A DNA stretch of 64,000 bases, taken from the NCBI GenBank assembly GCA_031285565.1, contig JAITVY010000108.1:1-64000 (forward strand). Direction: 5' to 3'. How positions within the stretch are numbered: the first letter of the stretch is position 1; each line of letters begins with the position of its first letter. Under the pieces are notes generated by a model. The model was not told the DNA's origin. It did not search any database and saw only the letters and a list, made by a program, of their open reading frames with translations. A program made the translations under genes and the position numbers. Source of the DNA: Tannerella sp. (GTDB lineage: Bacteria > Bacteroidota > Bacteroidia > Bacteroidales > Tannerellaceae). Positions 1 to 9,631 of this stretch are shown in pieces.

Positions 1-282
1 AATGGACAACGATTAAATCTAACTGATTTGTCGTCGGGAGAACAACAGGAAGTAGTACTCTTATATGAATTGTTATTCAAGACCAATTCTAATACTTTAA
101 TTTTGATTGATGAACCTGAAATTTCGTTGCATGTTATGTGGCAAAAGGCATTTATTCGAGATTTACAGAGAATTGCTCAGGTGAAACAAATATCCTTCTT
201 AATTTCAACCCACGCACCGCAAATAATTAATGACAGGTGGGATTTAACACGTGATTTGTTTAACCTTGCCAAGGCTAACTGA
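1..282 (+). CDS. ABC/AAA-type ATP-binding protein, C-terminal end (5' end outside window)
   Basis: The reading frame is open from base 1 and ends with TGA, giving 93 visible residues. It shows the order of motifs seen in the C-terminal half of RecF/SMC/OLD-like ATPases: an ABC signature (LSSGEQ, residues 10-15 of the visible part), a Walker B strand ending in LILIDEPE, and a switch histidine in STHAPQI. Such proteins bind and hydrolyse ATP, often in DNA repair, phage defence or as the ATPase partner of an adjacent nuclease or DUF4435 protein. The N-terminal Walker A lies outside the window, so the exact family cannot be set. No intact partner gene follows: the next 220 bases hold only short open frames. 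Confidence 0.8.
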   Translation, partial: NGQRLNLTDLSSGEQQEVVLLYELLFKTNSNTLILIDEPEISLHVMWQKAFIRDLQRIAQVKQISFLISTHAPQIINDRWDLTRDLFNLAKAN

Positions 283-430
283 TATGGGAGAAAATCGAAG
301 TCGAATTATATTCCGGGATTTTTGATTGGCAAACCAAGTACGGTTATACTATCTTGAAAAATGTAGCTTAAAGACATTACTGATGATATGAAGGTCAGTA
401 CTGATGAATAAATTCAACCGGATATGATTT

Positions 431-474
431 TTATGTTCCGAAAAATCAGAATATTTTGATTTTTCGGAACATAA
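431..474. repeat. Perfect 18-bp inverted repeat upstream of the DUF4143 ATPase
   Basis: Arms at 431-448 and 457-474 are exact reverse complements separated by 8 bases. Each arm contains TTATGTTCCGAAAAATCA. It ends 28 bp before the GTG start of the ATPase gene. No T-tract follows on the plus strand, so it is a poor terminator; an operator or a 5' hairpin of the mRNA is more likely. Confidence 0.75.
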
Positions 475-502
475 TTATAATTTTACAGAAAAATCAAGTC
501 CG

Positions 503-1798
503 GTGAAAAGAAGAATAAGCAAATCCCTTTTAGAGTGGAAAAGCAGTCCAAAAAGAATGCCTTTGATCATCAACGGAGCCCGTCAGGTTGGCAAAACATA
601 TATCGTGGAACAGTTTGGTGGAGAATACTATGAAAGCGTATTATATCTGAATATGGAAATAGAGGCTACTCTATGCAAGTTTATTGAAATGGAATTATCC
701 CCTAAAAAAATCATTCAATATCTTGAAGCGACAAAAATGCAGGAAATCGTCCCAGGCAAAACACTTATATTTTTCGACGAAATACAAGCCTGCGAAAGAG
801 CTTTAACTGCATTGAAATATTTTTGCGAGCAAATGCCTGAATATCACATTATAGCAGCCGGATCCTTATTGGGTGTTGCTATTAACAGGGAAAAATATTC
901 TTTCCCTGTGGGTAAAGTCAACGAAATAAATATGTATCCTTTAGACTTTGAAGAATTTTTATGGGCCATGGATATGGAAAATCTGGCGGAAGAGATAAAA
1001 TCTCACTATGCCGGCAATGAAGCCATGCCGGAAGCGTTGCATGAAGTAGCATTGGATATGTACCAGAAATATTTTATTGCAGGAGGAATGCCTGCTGCTG
1101 TGGTAACCTTTATTGAAACAGAAAGTTATCTGAAAATCCAATCCATTCAGAACGAGATTCTGAATGAATACATTGCCGATATGGCAAAATACGCAGACCC
1201 GGCAACAAGTATTAAAATCAGGGCTTGCTATAACTCTATTCCGGCACAGTTAGCTAAAGAAAACGCAAAATTCCAATATAAAGTGGTTCAACGGGGAGGA
1301 ACAGCCACTATTTTCGGCGAAGCTATTGAATGGCTTATCCTCGCCGGAATCGCTCTTAAATGTCAGCGTTTGGAACATGGTTATATTCCTGTAAACGCTT
1401 ATGCCGATTTGATAAATTTCAAATTGTATATGGCAGATATCGGTATTCTTACATTGCGGTCGAAAATACCATTACTAACTGTATTATCTCCGGTGGAAGT
1501 AGATAATACATTCCTTGGAGCGATGACAGAAAATTATGTCGCGCAGGTGTTTACGACAAAAGGATATGATTTGATGTATTGGCAAAGCGATGGTAAAGCC
1601 GAAGTTGATTTTGTTCTCCAGATTGACGATGCGGTTATCCCTGTTGAAGTAAAGAAAGGCAAGCGGAATCGTGCCAGGAGTTTAGGAGTATTTGTAGAAA
1701 AGTATAAATCACCTTATGCTATCCGCATATCCAAAAAGAATTTTGGTTTTGAGAACGGAATAAAATCAGTGCCTCTATATGCAGTTTTTTGTATCTGA
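503..1798 (+). CDS. AAA-family ATPase with C-terminal DUF4143 domain
   Basis: A 431-residue protein of the AAA_14 plus DUF4143 architecture. Walker A is NGARQVGKT (residues 24-32) and Walker B is LIFFDE (about 88-93). The C-terminal third carries a PD-(D/E)xK-like arrangement (EVD followed by PVEVKKGK near residues 370-395), typical of DUF4143. The length is normal for the family. Members are widespread in Bacteroidetes and archaea and mostly uncharacterised; a DNA-related or stress role is only inferred. The start is GTG at 503, the first possible start after the inverted repeat. It stands alone with no co-directional partner within 400 bp downstream. A relative of this family, in ruins, lies near 15 kb. 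Confidence 0.9.
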   Translation: MKRRISKSLLEWKSSPKRMPLIINGARQVGKTYIVEQFGGEYYESVLYLNMEIEATLCKFIEMELSPKKIIQYLEATKMQEIVPGKTLIFFDEIQACERALTALKYFCEQMPEYHIIAAGSLLGVAINREKYSFPVGKVNEINMYPLDFEEFLWAMDMENLAEEIKSHYAGNEAMPEALHEVALDMYQKYFIAGGMPAAVVTFIETESYLKIQSIQNEILNEYIADMAKYADPATSIKIRACYNSIPAQLAKENAKFQYKVVQRGGTATIFGEAIEWLILAGIALKCQRLEHGYIPVNAYADLINFKLYMADIGILTLRSKIPLLTVLSPVEVDNTFLGAMTENYVAQVFTTKGYDLMYWQSDGKAEVDFVLQIDDAVIPVEVKKGKRNRARSLGVFVEKYKSPYAIRISKKNFGFENGIKSVPLYAVFCI

Positions 1799-2239
1799 CA
1801 AAACAGGAATCAACTAATAAATATGTCCTAACCATTCCAGGCATCAGCCGTGGTGTTTCACCAAGCAATAAACGTCCGGGTGCAACACTCATCAACGCGG
1901 GCACTTGCGCGAGGTATACCATAAAATTCATTGTTTATTCCCCTGCAAAGACAAAGTTTATTTTACATATTTCGAGAGTCTCATTTTACATATTTGGGAA
2001 TTTTCGCTTTACATTTTTAATTATCATTTCGTCATCCCGAATGTGAGATTTCCCCATGTATTTTTTATCCGGCGACCGGAGTTTTCTGCTGTAAACAAAA
2101 AAACTACCGGTCTATCCTCACGGACACCGGTAGCCTTCATGAAAAAAAAATTACTAATAAACTAATCATCATAAAGCTATAACTGCTCACACTTTATAAC
2201 AATTGCAGTTTGGCCTTACAGGCCTGGAAGGAATACCTT
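1799..2239. other. 441-bp intergenic region without a supported gene
   Basis: This is the convergent gap between the plus-strand DUF4143 ATPase and the minus-strand surface-protein block. Open frames on both strands are short and look like nothing known. The only clear signals are a minus-strand terminator (2096-2133) and a small hairpin, GGCCT-tac-AGGCC, at 2212-2224, just after the stop codon of the minus-strand gene. Confidence 0.5.
2096..2133 (-). terminator. Rho-independent terminator of the minus-strand surface-protein operon
   Basis: On the minus strand an 8-bp stem CTACCGGT/ACCGGTAG (2133-2126 and 2111-2104) with a 14-base loop is followed at once by seven T residues. It lies about 110 bp after the stop of the 728-residue protein gene. 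Confidence 0.75.
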
Positions 2240-4426
2240 TTACTTCACAATAACCTTATACTTTTTGCCTTCCTGTAATGTAACGATATATACGCCGCGT
2301 TCCATCGGTACAGGATTATCCCCCGCCGACAATTCAAGCCGTTTCACCAGCTGGCCGGCTATTGAGTAGATACTTGCAACATTTTCGTCCGGTACACGGA
2401 TGTTAATCGTATTGTTATACGACCATACCGCCCCGCCATCGATCGAGGCATTATCAACAGATACAAGCTCGGGTCCGAACTTCAGCGTAATGTCGTGGGT
2501 AATCCGGCGGATGATATAGTCATGATCGCCATCCTCTATATTCAGTTCGCCGGTTAGCTCTTCCGGCTCACCGTTAGCATCCAGGCGGTTTGTCTGCACC
2601 ATAAGCAGCTGGTTGGCTGGATGGGACGGATGTTTTACGGAGAACGTAAAGTCGCCCTGCGATTCAACATAATGTGTCCCGGCCTCCGGTACGGTTATTA
2701 CACCTGCAACCTGCGGGATATGTACCGCACGATAGATGGTAGGATAATTCTTAGTTTCAAAAGACAGACGACAGAACGTTTCGCGGCACGGATCGGGATA
2801 TACAACCGCTTCTGCCAATTGTCGACCATATGCCGGCATCCTTGCATGTAGAAAGCTAGGATTGAATGATAAATCATTAATATATTGACTATGCGATGCA
2901 TACCCTACAGGAATTGCCACGGACGATAGAGTTGGTGGTAGAAAAGACATTTCAGCCATCATCACCAACATCACAACAGTCATACCATGAGTAGCACCAG
3001 GTGCCGACATTAACATATTATACACTCCTTCACCCCATAAGAAATATGCAGGATCAGAAGTATTATAGTATCTAGCATCGGCTGTAAGATCTGCAAAAAG
3101 CGGTGCCGCGTATTCAGTCTGCATAATAGTAATTAGTTGAGCTGTGTGCACCGGGTAATTACTGTCAGTTGGACTAAGAAATGCCTCTGACAATAAATAT
3201 TCTTTATACACTTGGGCAAACCCAATTGAATTGTCTATCTCCCTCAGGCAGATACCTACGCCTTCTCCCATATTCGCTTTTTCCCTGTTTGAAAGCGGCG
3301 CATCGGCACGTTGCCAAGGTTGCCCATCGATACTGCGCATCATATACTTAAGCGGTGTGCCGCTTGCATGTTTAATATTGATACGGCCGCCGGTATCTAC
3401 CCGCAGAGGAACTATTTCAGATGTAAATGCAGGCTTGTCGTAGATGTTAAACTTGATCGTAAGTATATTCGTGGAGTCACCCGTTTCAGGATCTGTAAAT
3501 GGGTATTGACCCGGTAACGATGGGGCCAAAAGAGTTGCTAAACAAAAATCACTCATGCTTACAATGTCGTCAGTCCCGGCTTTCGTAAAGTACATTTGCA
3601 GTATAGCTTCCCCGCCGCCTTCCTTAACGGCGTTGAACATAAACGGGTAAGCATTTATCACTGTATCCACGGAAAATAAAGGATCGGCAAGCATATCTGC
3701 CGTTATTTCAATCTTACTCAAGGGCTTCTGCGCTTTTCCACCAACCATACTGTTTTCTTCCAGCACTCCGCCGTATATAATATGCAAATCCATTGGTATC
3801 TTGGGATGCGCTTTCTGTCTACTGAAAGTATAAGCGGAATTTAACGTTATCACGCCGTCAGCCATATAAGAACAACCTGTATAATATACCCGCTCATTAT
3901 ATGCCAGCAAGTCATATCTGCCATCCCAATCCGGAAGGCTCCGGAGGGATACGCCGTCATGCTGCGCCGCTATCTCGGCATTTACCTCTGCCATTATCTT
4001 TTCATAACGTTCCCTGCTTAATATTGGTGGTAGCAGAACACCATTATAATCAGGGATTCCGTCATTGTTTTTATCTACGGCCCATACAGCATAAAGGGTC
4101 GTATCTCCTGCAACCGTAAATGAACTGCCTGCCGGATAGAATGTACCTATTTTTGCCGCCATCGTTTCCAGCACTGCAGCACTTATCACCAAAGGAACCC
4201 GTACTGTATTCCAGCCCAATACTACATAACCCGATCCGCTTAACCCCTTGTCGGTAACTGTAACCGTAGTACCAGCTACAACGGTTTCTTCCAATGCAGG
4301 GCCATCCATGAGATTCCGGTGGTATGTAATCTTTTCGGCGTGCAGGCTGCCGAATACGGCAAACAAAGACAGGATGACTGCCAGTGCCTGCCAACCAAGC
4401 CTTTTTCTAAAACTGTTTTTTTTCAT
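2240..4426 (-). CDS. Secreted InlB-repeat protein with C-terminal sorting-like (DUF6383-type) domain
   Basis: A 728-residue exported protein. The N-terminus (basic FRKR, hydrophobic stretch, cleavage-like SLHA by residue 30) is a signal peptide. One InlB/Listeria-Bacteroides repeat follows (about 32-115), recognisable by a central GYVVLGW and a closing TLYAVWA, then a dyad like DKNNDGIPDY. The large middle part (about 120-640) resembles nothing I can name. The last 60 residues (YSIAGQLVKRL, GVYIVTLQ, KYKVIVK) resemble DUF6383 and type IX secretion C-terminal domains, which suggests surface delivery. It follows the 1504-residue gene by 77 bp on the same strand and shares its signal peptide style, InlB repeat and C-terminal domain, so the two are paralogous at both ends. 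The role is unknown; surface adhesion is a guess. Confidence 0.8.
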   Translation of the reverse strand: MKKNSFRKRLGWQALAVILSLFAVFGSLHAEKITYHRNLMDGPALEETVVAGTTVTVTDKGLSGSGYVVLGWNTVRVPLVISAAVLETMAAKIGTFYPAGSSFTVAGDTTLYAVWAVDKNNDGIPDYNGVLLPPILSRERYEKIMAEVNAEIAAQHDGVSLRSLPDWDGRYDLLAYNERVYYTGCSYMADGVITLNSAYTFSRQKAHPKIPMDLHIIYGGVLEENSMVGGKAQKPLSKIEITADMLADPLFSVDTVINAYPFMFNAVKEGGGEAILQMYFTKAGTDDIVSMSDFCLATLLAPSLPGQYPFTDPETGDSTNILTIKFNIYDKPAFTSEIVPLRVDTGGRINIKHASGTPLKYMMRSIDGQPWQRADAPLSNREKANMGEGVGICLREIDNSIGFAQVYKEYLLSEAFLSPTDSNYPVHTAQLITIMQTEYAAPLFADLTADARYYNTSDPAYFLWGEGVYNMLMSAPGATHGMTVVMLVMMAEMSFLPPTLSSVAIPVGYASHSQYINDLSFNPSFLHARMPAYGRQLAEAVVYPDPCRETFCRLSFETKNYPTIYRAVHIPQVAGVITVPEAGTHYVESQGDFTFSVKHPSHPANQLLMVQTNRLDANGEPEELTGELNIEDGDHDYIIRRITHDITLKFGPELVSVDNASIDGGAVWSYNNTINIRVPDENVASIYSIAGQLVKRLELSAGDNPVPMERGVYIVTLQEGKKYKVIVK

Positions 4427-4467
4427 ATCATTGTATTTTTAAATTGTATTATTATCAATTGTATTTA

Positions 4468-4495
4468 GTAGAGACGCTATGTATGGCGTCTCTAC
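4468..4495. repeat. Intercistronic palindrome (AGACGC family), copy 1
   Basis: Arms GTAGAGACGC (4468-4477) and GCGTCTCTAC (4486-4495) with an 8-base loop lie between two minus-strand genes. The same AGACGC...GCGTCT palindrome recurs at 54641-54660 and 57084-57103, each time between co-directional genes. Confidence 0.75.
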
Positions 4496-4503
4496 TTGTT
4501 TTA

Positions 4504-7500
4504 TTATTTCACCACTGCCTTATACCGTACACCATCCATCTCAACAATGTAGATACCACCCGGCAACGGTTCGCTTACCATTCCTTCCGGGACATCCACC
4601 TGTTTGTACAACATTCCTCCGATCGTATAAATCTTGGCACGAACAGCTTTATCTGACTCGATATACAATGTACTTCCATGCGCCCATACACGTGCGCCGG
4701 TAATAACTCCATTGCCAGTTGCATCGCCCGACAACAGCAAGCCGCGGGTATTCACACCGCCTGAGGCTGGCAGTACTATAGTGCTACCATAATCAGGATA
4801 TCCGTCATTGTTTTTATCGATCGCCCATACGGCATAAAGGGTGACACTTGCGGTAACTGTATACGAACTGCCTACGGCGTAGAATGTTCCGAATGTTCCC
4901 GTTGCTGTCGCCATCGTTTCCATTATCGCATTACTTATCAACATAGGGAACGGCTTTGTAGTCCAGCCTATGATTACATAGCCCGGTCTGTTTAACCCCT
5001 TGTCAGTAAATGTAACCGTTGAACCTCTTTCTACCGTTTCTTTCAACGCAGGACCATCCATGAGATTCTGCTCATACGTAATCTCTATTTCCAGGTAATC
5101 AGGAATTCCATTCCCGTTTTCATCTTTTGCCCAAACAGCATACCAGATTGTATTACCGGCGATCACAAATGTTTCGTCCGCTTTTTTCATCGTATTTAAC
5201 CCGATGAAACTATTATACTCTCCTATCGTCATGAGGTCGGCCTGTACCGCAGGATTCCAGCCCAGGAATACACGTTGTGTTTTCACCAGGGTACCCTTGT
5301 CTTTCAGCGTTACATTCATACCGTTGTTGTAAATACAGTTATCGGCAACAGAGCCACTTGTTTCACCGTTACCGTCGTACGTTACGCCATACTGTAAATA
5401 GTCAGGCACATCATCGCCTTCGTTGTCGGGACCGTTTACATCTGCCGCCCATACGGCATAAAGCGTTGTGTTAGCCGTGATCGTAAAGGTTGCGTTTGGT
5501 TGCGTCAGGTCATTGGGAACATCCGCCAGTACCACTACAAGAGGTGATGCGCTAAAGCTCCAGCCGATAAACAGGGCACCGGTCTTCGTAAGGCTGCTGT
5601 TCGCTTTGACCGTAACACTCGTCCTGGTCAAATAGGTCGTTGCATCCACCGGAGGCGTACCGCTTGCACCGTTGGCATGGTAAGTTACCTTGTAACCGTC
5701 TTCAAAGATATCAGGTATGTCGTTACCGTTCGTGTCGGTGGACCATACAGCATACATCGTTGTATTTCCCGTGATCACAAACGTATTGCCTTCGCGCACG
5801 AAAGCAGTAGTCGTGTCGGATGCCGTCGCAGGGGTCAGTACATTACTTACCTGTGTCGGCGCCCAGCCCGCAAACAGGATCGCAGGGGTGCCGGTTCTCG
5901 CAAGGTCGCCGTGAAACTGGGTCGTAACACTCGCGCCACTTACATACTTCAAAGGATCAACAGGAATTGTTCCCGAAGTATTACCGTTGCCGTCATAAGT
6001 TACACTGTAACCGTCTTCAAAGATATCGGGTACGTCGTTACCGTTGGTATCGGTGGACCATACGGCATACATCGTTGTATTGCCCGTGATCACAAACGTA
6101 TTGCCTTCGCGCACGAAAGCGGTAGTCGTGTCGGCGGCCGTAGTTTTGGTTAACACAGCGGTTACCGGCGTAGGAGTCCAACCGGCAAAGACGATCGGGT
6201 CCGTACCACCTGTACGAGTAAGGTCACCGTGCAATTTTGTCGTAACACTCGCGCCGCTTACATACTTCAAAGGATCAACCGGGGCTGTTCCCGAAGTGTT
6301 GCCGTTGCCATCGTAAGTTACGCTGTAACCGTCTTCAAAGATATCGGGTATATCGTTACCGTTTGCATCGGTGGACCATACGGCATACATCGTTGTGTTG
6401 CCCGTGATTACAAACGTATTGCCTTCACGAACAAAAGCGGTAGTCGTGTCGGCGGCCGTAGTCTTGGTTAATACGTTGGTTACCTGCGTAGGCGTCCAGC
6501 CCGCAAAGACGATCGGGTCTGTTCCCCCGGTTCTCGCAAGGTCACCGTGCAGTTTAGTCGTAACACTCGCGCCGCTTACATACTTCACAGGATCAACCGG
6601 GGCTGTTCCCGAAGTATGACCGTTGCCGTCGTAAGTTACGCCGTAACCGTCTTCAAAGATATCAGGAATGTCGTTACCGTTCGTGTCGGTGGACCATACG
6701 GCGTACATCGTCGTATCACTCGTAATCACGAATGTATTACCCTCACGCACAAAAGCGGTAGTCGTATCGGCGGCCGTAGTTTTGGTTAATACAGCGGTTA
6801 TTTTTGTCGGTGCCCAACCCGCAAATACGATCGGGTCTGTTCCCCCGGTTCTCGCAAGGTCGCCGTGCAATTTTGTCGTAACAGTAGCGCCGCTTGCATA
6901 CTTCAAAGGATCAATCGGAGCTGTTCCGCTTGTATTACCATTGCCGTCGTAAGTAACCTCCTTGCCGACAACTATATTGTATGGCCCGAAGCCGCCATAT
7001 TGGCGTACCGGGTCTGTTACATCCTTGCTGTGCGCCATAAAATAACCGGAAACAACGTACCAGTGTATATAATAGGTACCTGTCGCTTTGTCTTTAAACG
7101 ACACAGTCGTTTCTTTACCAGTCCCCTCAGTTAAAGGAACATCCATATTCGCCCACTGGGTGAGCGGGGTAGCTGTTAATGCGGCTTCGTAATTGGGTTC
7201 GGTGGTGATCAGATATTTGGCCTTTACAGTAATTGGGTCATAATTCGGTTTAAGCCCCATATGATTGATATTAAGCGTCAATTTAACGGTTTTGTCTGTC
7301 TGGAAAATTTCTGTGAAAGACTGCGGATTGGCCGTCACTTTGATGTGGTCGTTCTTATCCGTATCATCCCTCACCACGACCTGGGCGCTGATACGACGCA
7401 GATAGCCGGCCATTACTTCATTGTCATATTTCCCCTTGATAAGGATTACGTCTTCATAGCCACCTATAATCTTGCCGTCTTTCAGCGGAGCGACAATATA

Positions 7501-9018
7501 AAACTTATCGCCTTTGGAGAGTGTCGTCGGAGGAGCAGACATTTTTGTCGTGCTGTCTGAGTCAAGGAATATCAGGTTTTTGAAGTCCGACGTCCCTCCA
7601 TCTTTCACCTTTTGCAGTTCATATGTTAACTGCGAAAGATCCAAGTTGTCTTGGTACTCTATTTTAATGCAGAAAGCGCTTTTTTCAGCCTCAGCCGTTG
7701 AATAGCCTTCTACAAGTGGCATGGACGGATAGTCCGTGAAACTAATGTCGGCCTTAAACAGCGGAAGGATAATCGTTTCAGCACCGGAAGTGGTTTTATT
7801 TACCGGCATATACGGACGCCCGAGCGTTGTAGGCGCTGAACTTGATGCATCCGTAAAGAAAGTAGTTGGATTCTTGAATAATCCATGCACTTTCATCAAT
7901 CCGTCCGACGCTCCCGTTTTTCCAATCCAAACATGTGTAAGGTTGAAAGTAGAATACACTTTATTAAAAACATCCTGTAACCCTTCCGTTTCTGTCAGAT
8001 CAAGATAGATATTCGCGTTTTTTTCATAATCTTCCGCACGAATTGTAAGGAGCGGGTTAGCCGGATCGTTGACGTAGGTGGTGTATTTTGCACCAGCCAA
8101 TGCGAGATCCGGGCGTATGTCAGAGGCATAAGAACCACTTGCCTCAATTTCGGCTGGAGGAAGAACAACTATGGCACTTCCTTCCGCATACGCATCTTCA
8201 ACACCACCTCCCAATGGGCATCCGCTGCCAATACCTGCCGCATGACGCACGGAGCGTGACTGCACCTTTCCGCCGGTAACAATAATGATACCGTCATACC
8301 AAGTTTTAAAACCGCCGCCTATTCCTGCCCCATGTGCTCCACGGGCATCAACGGTACCACTTTTGATAATAATATTACCACCAGCCGTATTTCTGTGCGC
8401 ACTAGGATAGCGAGCGGACGTAGAAGCATTAGTATAAGTCGAATTTATCCCTCCGCCCTTATTGTAAATAGTCGCCCATCCCTGCGGTTCCGGACTGTTG
8501 GGAGCGCCGATACCGGCGCCGGCAGCTTCGACAGCTATAGATTGCCCCGGCGCTACCGTGGTAGCATAGGCTTTCAATGTATTCAGGGGGTCATTCTCAA
8601 GCGAACTGATGTTGATTTGCGCTCCCTGGTTTACCTGCAACGCAGCCGCTGGTGATCCTGTATACTGGATGATGTTGTTTCCTTCCAATTCAATGTCCAC
8701 ATTGGTTACCGGATTGGCATTGCTGCGGCCGTTTTCCCCTTCGACAAGGAACGGAGAATACGATCCTCCAATGTTGATACTCATGCCCCGCAAAGTAATC
8801 TTGCCCACATAGCCGGACTGTACGATTACTCTACTGTTTATTGTACTGCCGGAAATTGTGTGATTGCCGCTTCCTTTGCCAATAACCACATTTACACCGT
8901 TATTACTCAAGACGTAATCCGTAGCGTGCAAACTGCCGCCACAAAACGCCAACATCACTAATAGAGCCGCTAAATACCAGAATCTTTTTCTGAAATAGTT
9001 TAATTGTAACATACACAA
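4504..9018 (-). CDS. Large secreted InlB-repeat surface protein with tandem near-identical repeats
   Basis: A 1504-residue exported protein. A signal peptide (FRKRF, hydrophobic core, GGSLHA near residue 32) is followed by a glycine-rich region (about 35-330: GAGIGGG, AAGIGSG) typical of a right-handed beta-helix. A middle region of unknown fold comes next, then seven InlB-type repeats (about 688-1420), each starting VTYDGNG or similar and closing MYAVW plus a DTNGNDIPD dyad. The first four repeats are nearly identical at DNA level; the last three have drifted. The final 50 residues (IYTIGGMLYKQVDV, GGIYIVEMDGVRYKAVVK) match the DUF6383/type IX sorting-like C-terminus. It starts 22 bp after the thioredoxin-like gene, so the two are probably co-transcribed. 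The size and repeats point to a cell-surface stalk or adhesin; the ligand is unknown. Confidence 0.82.
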   Translation of the reverse strand: MCMLQLNYFRKRFWYLAALLVMLAFCGGSLHATDYVLSNNGVNVVIGKGSGNHTISGSTINSRVIVQSGYVGKITLRGMSINIGGSYSPFLVEGENGRSNANPVTNVDIELEGNNIIQYTGSPAAALQVNQGAQINISSLENDPLNTLKAYATTVAPGQSIAVEAAGAGIGAPNSPEPQGWATIYNKGGGINSTYTNASTSARYPSAHRNTAGGNIIIKSGTVDARGAHGAGIGGGFKTWYDGIIIVTGGKVQSRSVRHAAGIGSGCPLGGGVEDAYAEGSAIVVLPPAEIEASGSYASDIRPDLALAGAKYTTYVNDPANPLLTIRAEDYEKNANIYLDLTETEGLQDVFNKVYSTFNLTHVWIGKTGASDGLMKVHGLFKNPTTFFTDASSSAPTTLGRPYMPVNKTTSGAETIILPLFKADISFTDYPSMPLVEGYSTAEAEKSAFCIKIEYQDNLDLSQLTYELQKVKDGGTSDFKNLIFLDSDSTTKMSAPPTTLSKGDKFYIVAPLKDGKIIGGYEDVILIKGKYDNEVMAGYLRRISAQVVVRDDTDKNDHIKVTANPQSFTEIFQTDKTVKLTLNINHMGLKPNYDPITVKAKYLITTEPNYEAALTATPLTQWANMDVPLTEGTGKETTVSFKDKATGTYYIHWYVVSGYFMAHSKDVTDPVRQYGGFGPYNIVVGKEVTYDGNGNTSGTAPIDPLKYASGATVTTKLHGDLARTGGTDPIVFAGWAPTKITAVLTKTTAADTTTAFVREGNTFVITSDTTMYAVWSTDTNGNDIPDIFEDGYGVTYDGNGHTSGTAPVDPVKYVSGASVTTKLHGDLARTGGTDPIVFAGWTPTQVTNVLTKTTAADTTTAFVREGNTFVITGNTTMYAVWSTDANGNDIPDIFEDGYSVTYDGNGNTSGTAPVDPLKYVSGASVTTKLHGDLTRTGGTDPIVFAGWTPTPVTAVLTKTTAADTTTAFVREGNTFVITGNTTMYAVWSTDTNGNDVPDIFEDGYSVTYDGNGNTSGTIPVDPLKYVSGASVTTQFHGDLARTGTPAILFAGWAPTQVSNVLTPATASDTTTAFVREGNTFVITGNTTMYAVWSTDTNGNDIPDIFEDGYKVTYHANGASGTPPVDATTYLTRTSVTVKANSSLTKTGALFIGWSFSASPLVVVLADVPNDLTQPNATFTITANTTLYAVWAADVNGPDNEGDDVPDYLQYGVTYDGNGETSGSVADNCIYNNGMNVTLKDKGTLVKTQRVFLGWNPAVQADLMTIGEYNSFIGLNTMKKADETFVIAGNTIWYAVWAKDENGNGIPDYLEIEITYEQNLMDGPALKETVERGSTVTFTDKGLNRPGYVIIGWTTKPFPMLISNAIMETMATATGTFGTFYAVGSSYTVTASVTLYAVWAIDKNNDGYPDYGSTIVLPASGGVNTRGLLLSGDATGNGVITGARVWAHGSTLYIESDKAVRAKIYTIGGMLYKQVDVPEGMVSEPLPGGIYIVEMDGVRYKAVVK
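5691..6957 (-). repeat. Four near-identical tandem repeats of 315-318 bp inside the surface protein gene
   Basis: A conserved block (GTAACCGTCTTCAAAGATATC on the plus strand) recurs at about 5691, 6006, 6324 and 6642, spacings of 315, 318 and 318 bp. Each unit encodes one InlB-type repeat of 105-106 residues. Identity is high enough for slippage or unequal crossover to change copy number. Confidence 0.9.
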
Positions 9019-9040
9019 TAATTAGATAAAGTTTATAATC

Positions 9041-9631
9041 TTACATGCCGAACATGCCTTTTAAGTTTTGCAGAAGCTGTGCGCTGTTATTTGCAAAACT
9101 CATTATTTTACCATCGTAATTAATAACGTATACACCCAGAGAAGAAGCGCTGACACCATACTGTGTGGCGAGATTGGTGCTTCCTTTGATGACTGCCATC
9201 CGTAGGGTTTGTCCATCCTTTTGTAAGATTGCCTGCCATTCAGTACTATTTTCATCCATTGAAACACTTAAAAACGCGATATCTGAGTTTTTAAGTGTTT
9301 CTGCAAGTTTTGCAATCTCGTCATTGACTGCGTTGCTTTCGGCCGACACCGACGACCAGAGGTTGAGTACAATAACATACCCCTTAAGTTCTTCCGAAAG
9401 GCTGATGGTTTTGCCGTCGCTGGAGGTTAACGTAAAAACCGGAGCCTGCGTACCGGCTTTCAATATCTGAACGCTTTGCTGGGAAACACTCGATACACTT
9501 GCAGACGCTAAGACGCTGCCCGATCCGCTACTGTTTACCGCATGCAGACTATTGCTGCCTGCTGCAAACAAAGACAATATTGCTACTACCGAGCAATAGA
9601 ATCTTTTTCTAAAATTTAGTTCTTTCTTCAT
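9041..9631 (-). CDS. Exported thioredoxin-fold (AhpC/TSA-like) protein without redox cysteines
   Basis: 196 residues from the chosen start. The open frame extends to 9685, but the internal ATG at 9631 gives MKKELNFRKRF, the same basic signal-peptide start as the two downstream surface proteins, so it is preferred. After the signal peptide (ending near SLHAV), a redoxin domain begins with the family's AGTQAPVFTLTSSDGK, then strand VIVLNLWSS. In active family members the next residues form a CxxC or peroxidatic cysteine site; here they read WSSVSAES and the mature protein has no cysteine. It therefore cannot be a normal thiol oxidoreductase. It lies 22 bp before the 1504-residue surface protein and is probably co-transcribed with it. 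A structural or chaperone role for that protein is an inference. Confidence 0.8.
   Translation of the reverse strand: MKKELNFRKRFYCSVVAILSLFAAGSNSLHAVNSSGSGSVLASASVSSVSQQSVQILKAGTQAPVFTLTSSDGKTISLSEELKGYVIVLNLWSSVSAESNAVNDEIAKLAETLKNSDIAFLSVSMDENSTEWQAILQKDGQTLRMAVIKGSTNLATQYGVSASSLGVYVINYDGKIMSFANNSAQLLQNLKGMFGM

Noticed and set aside
1719-1931. Minus-strand open frame of 70 codons in the gap after the DUF4143 ATPase
   Set aside because: It overlaps the end of a confident gene, resembles no family I know and has no start context.
5277-6952. Series of plus-strand open frames opposite the repeat protein
   Set aside because: They repeat with the 318-bp period and are the mirror of the InlB repeats on the minus strand, not separate genes.
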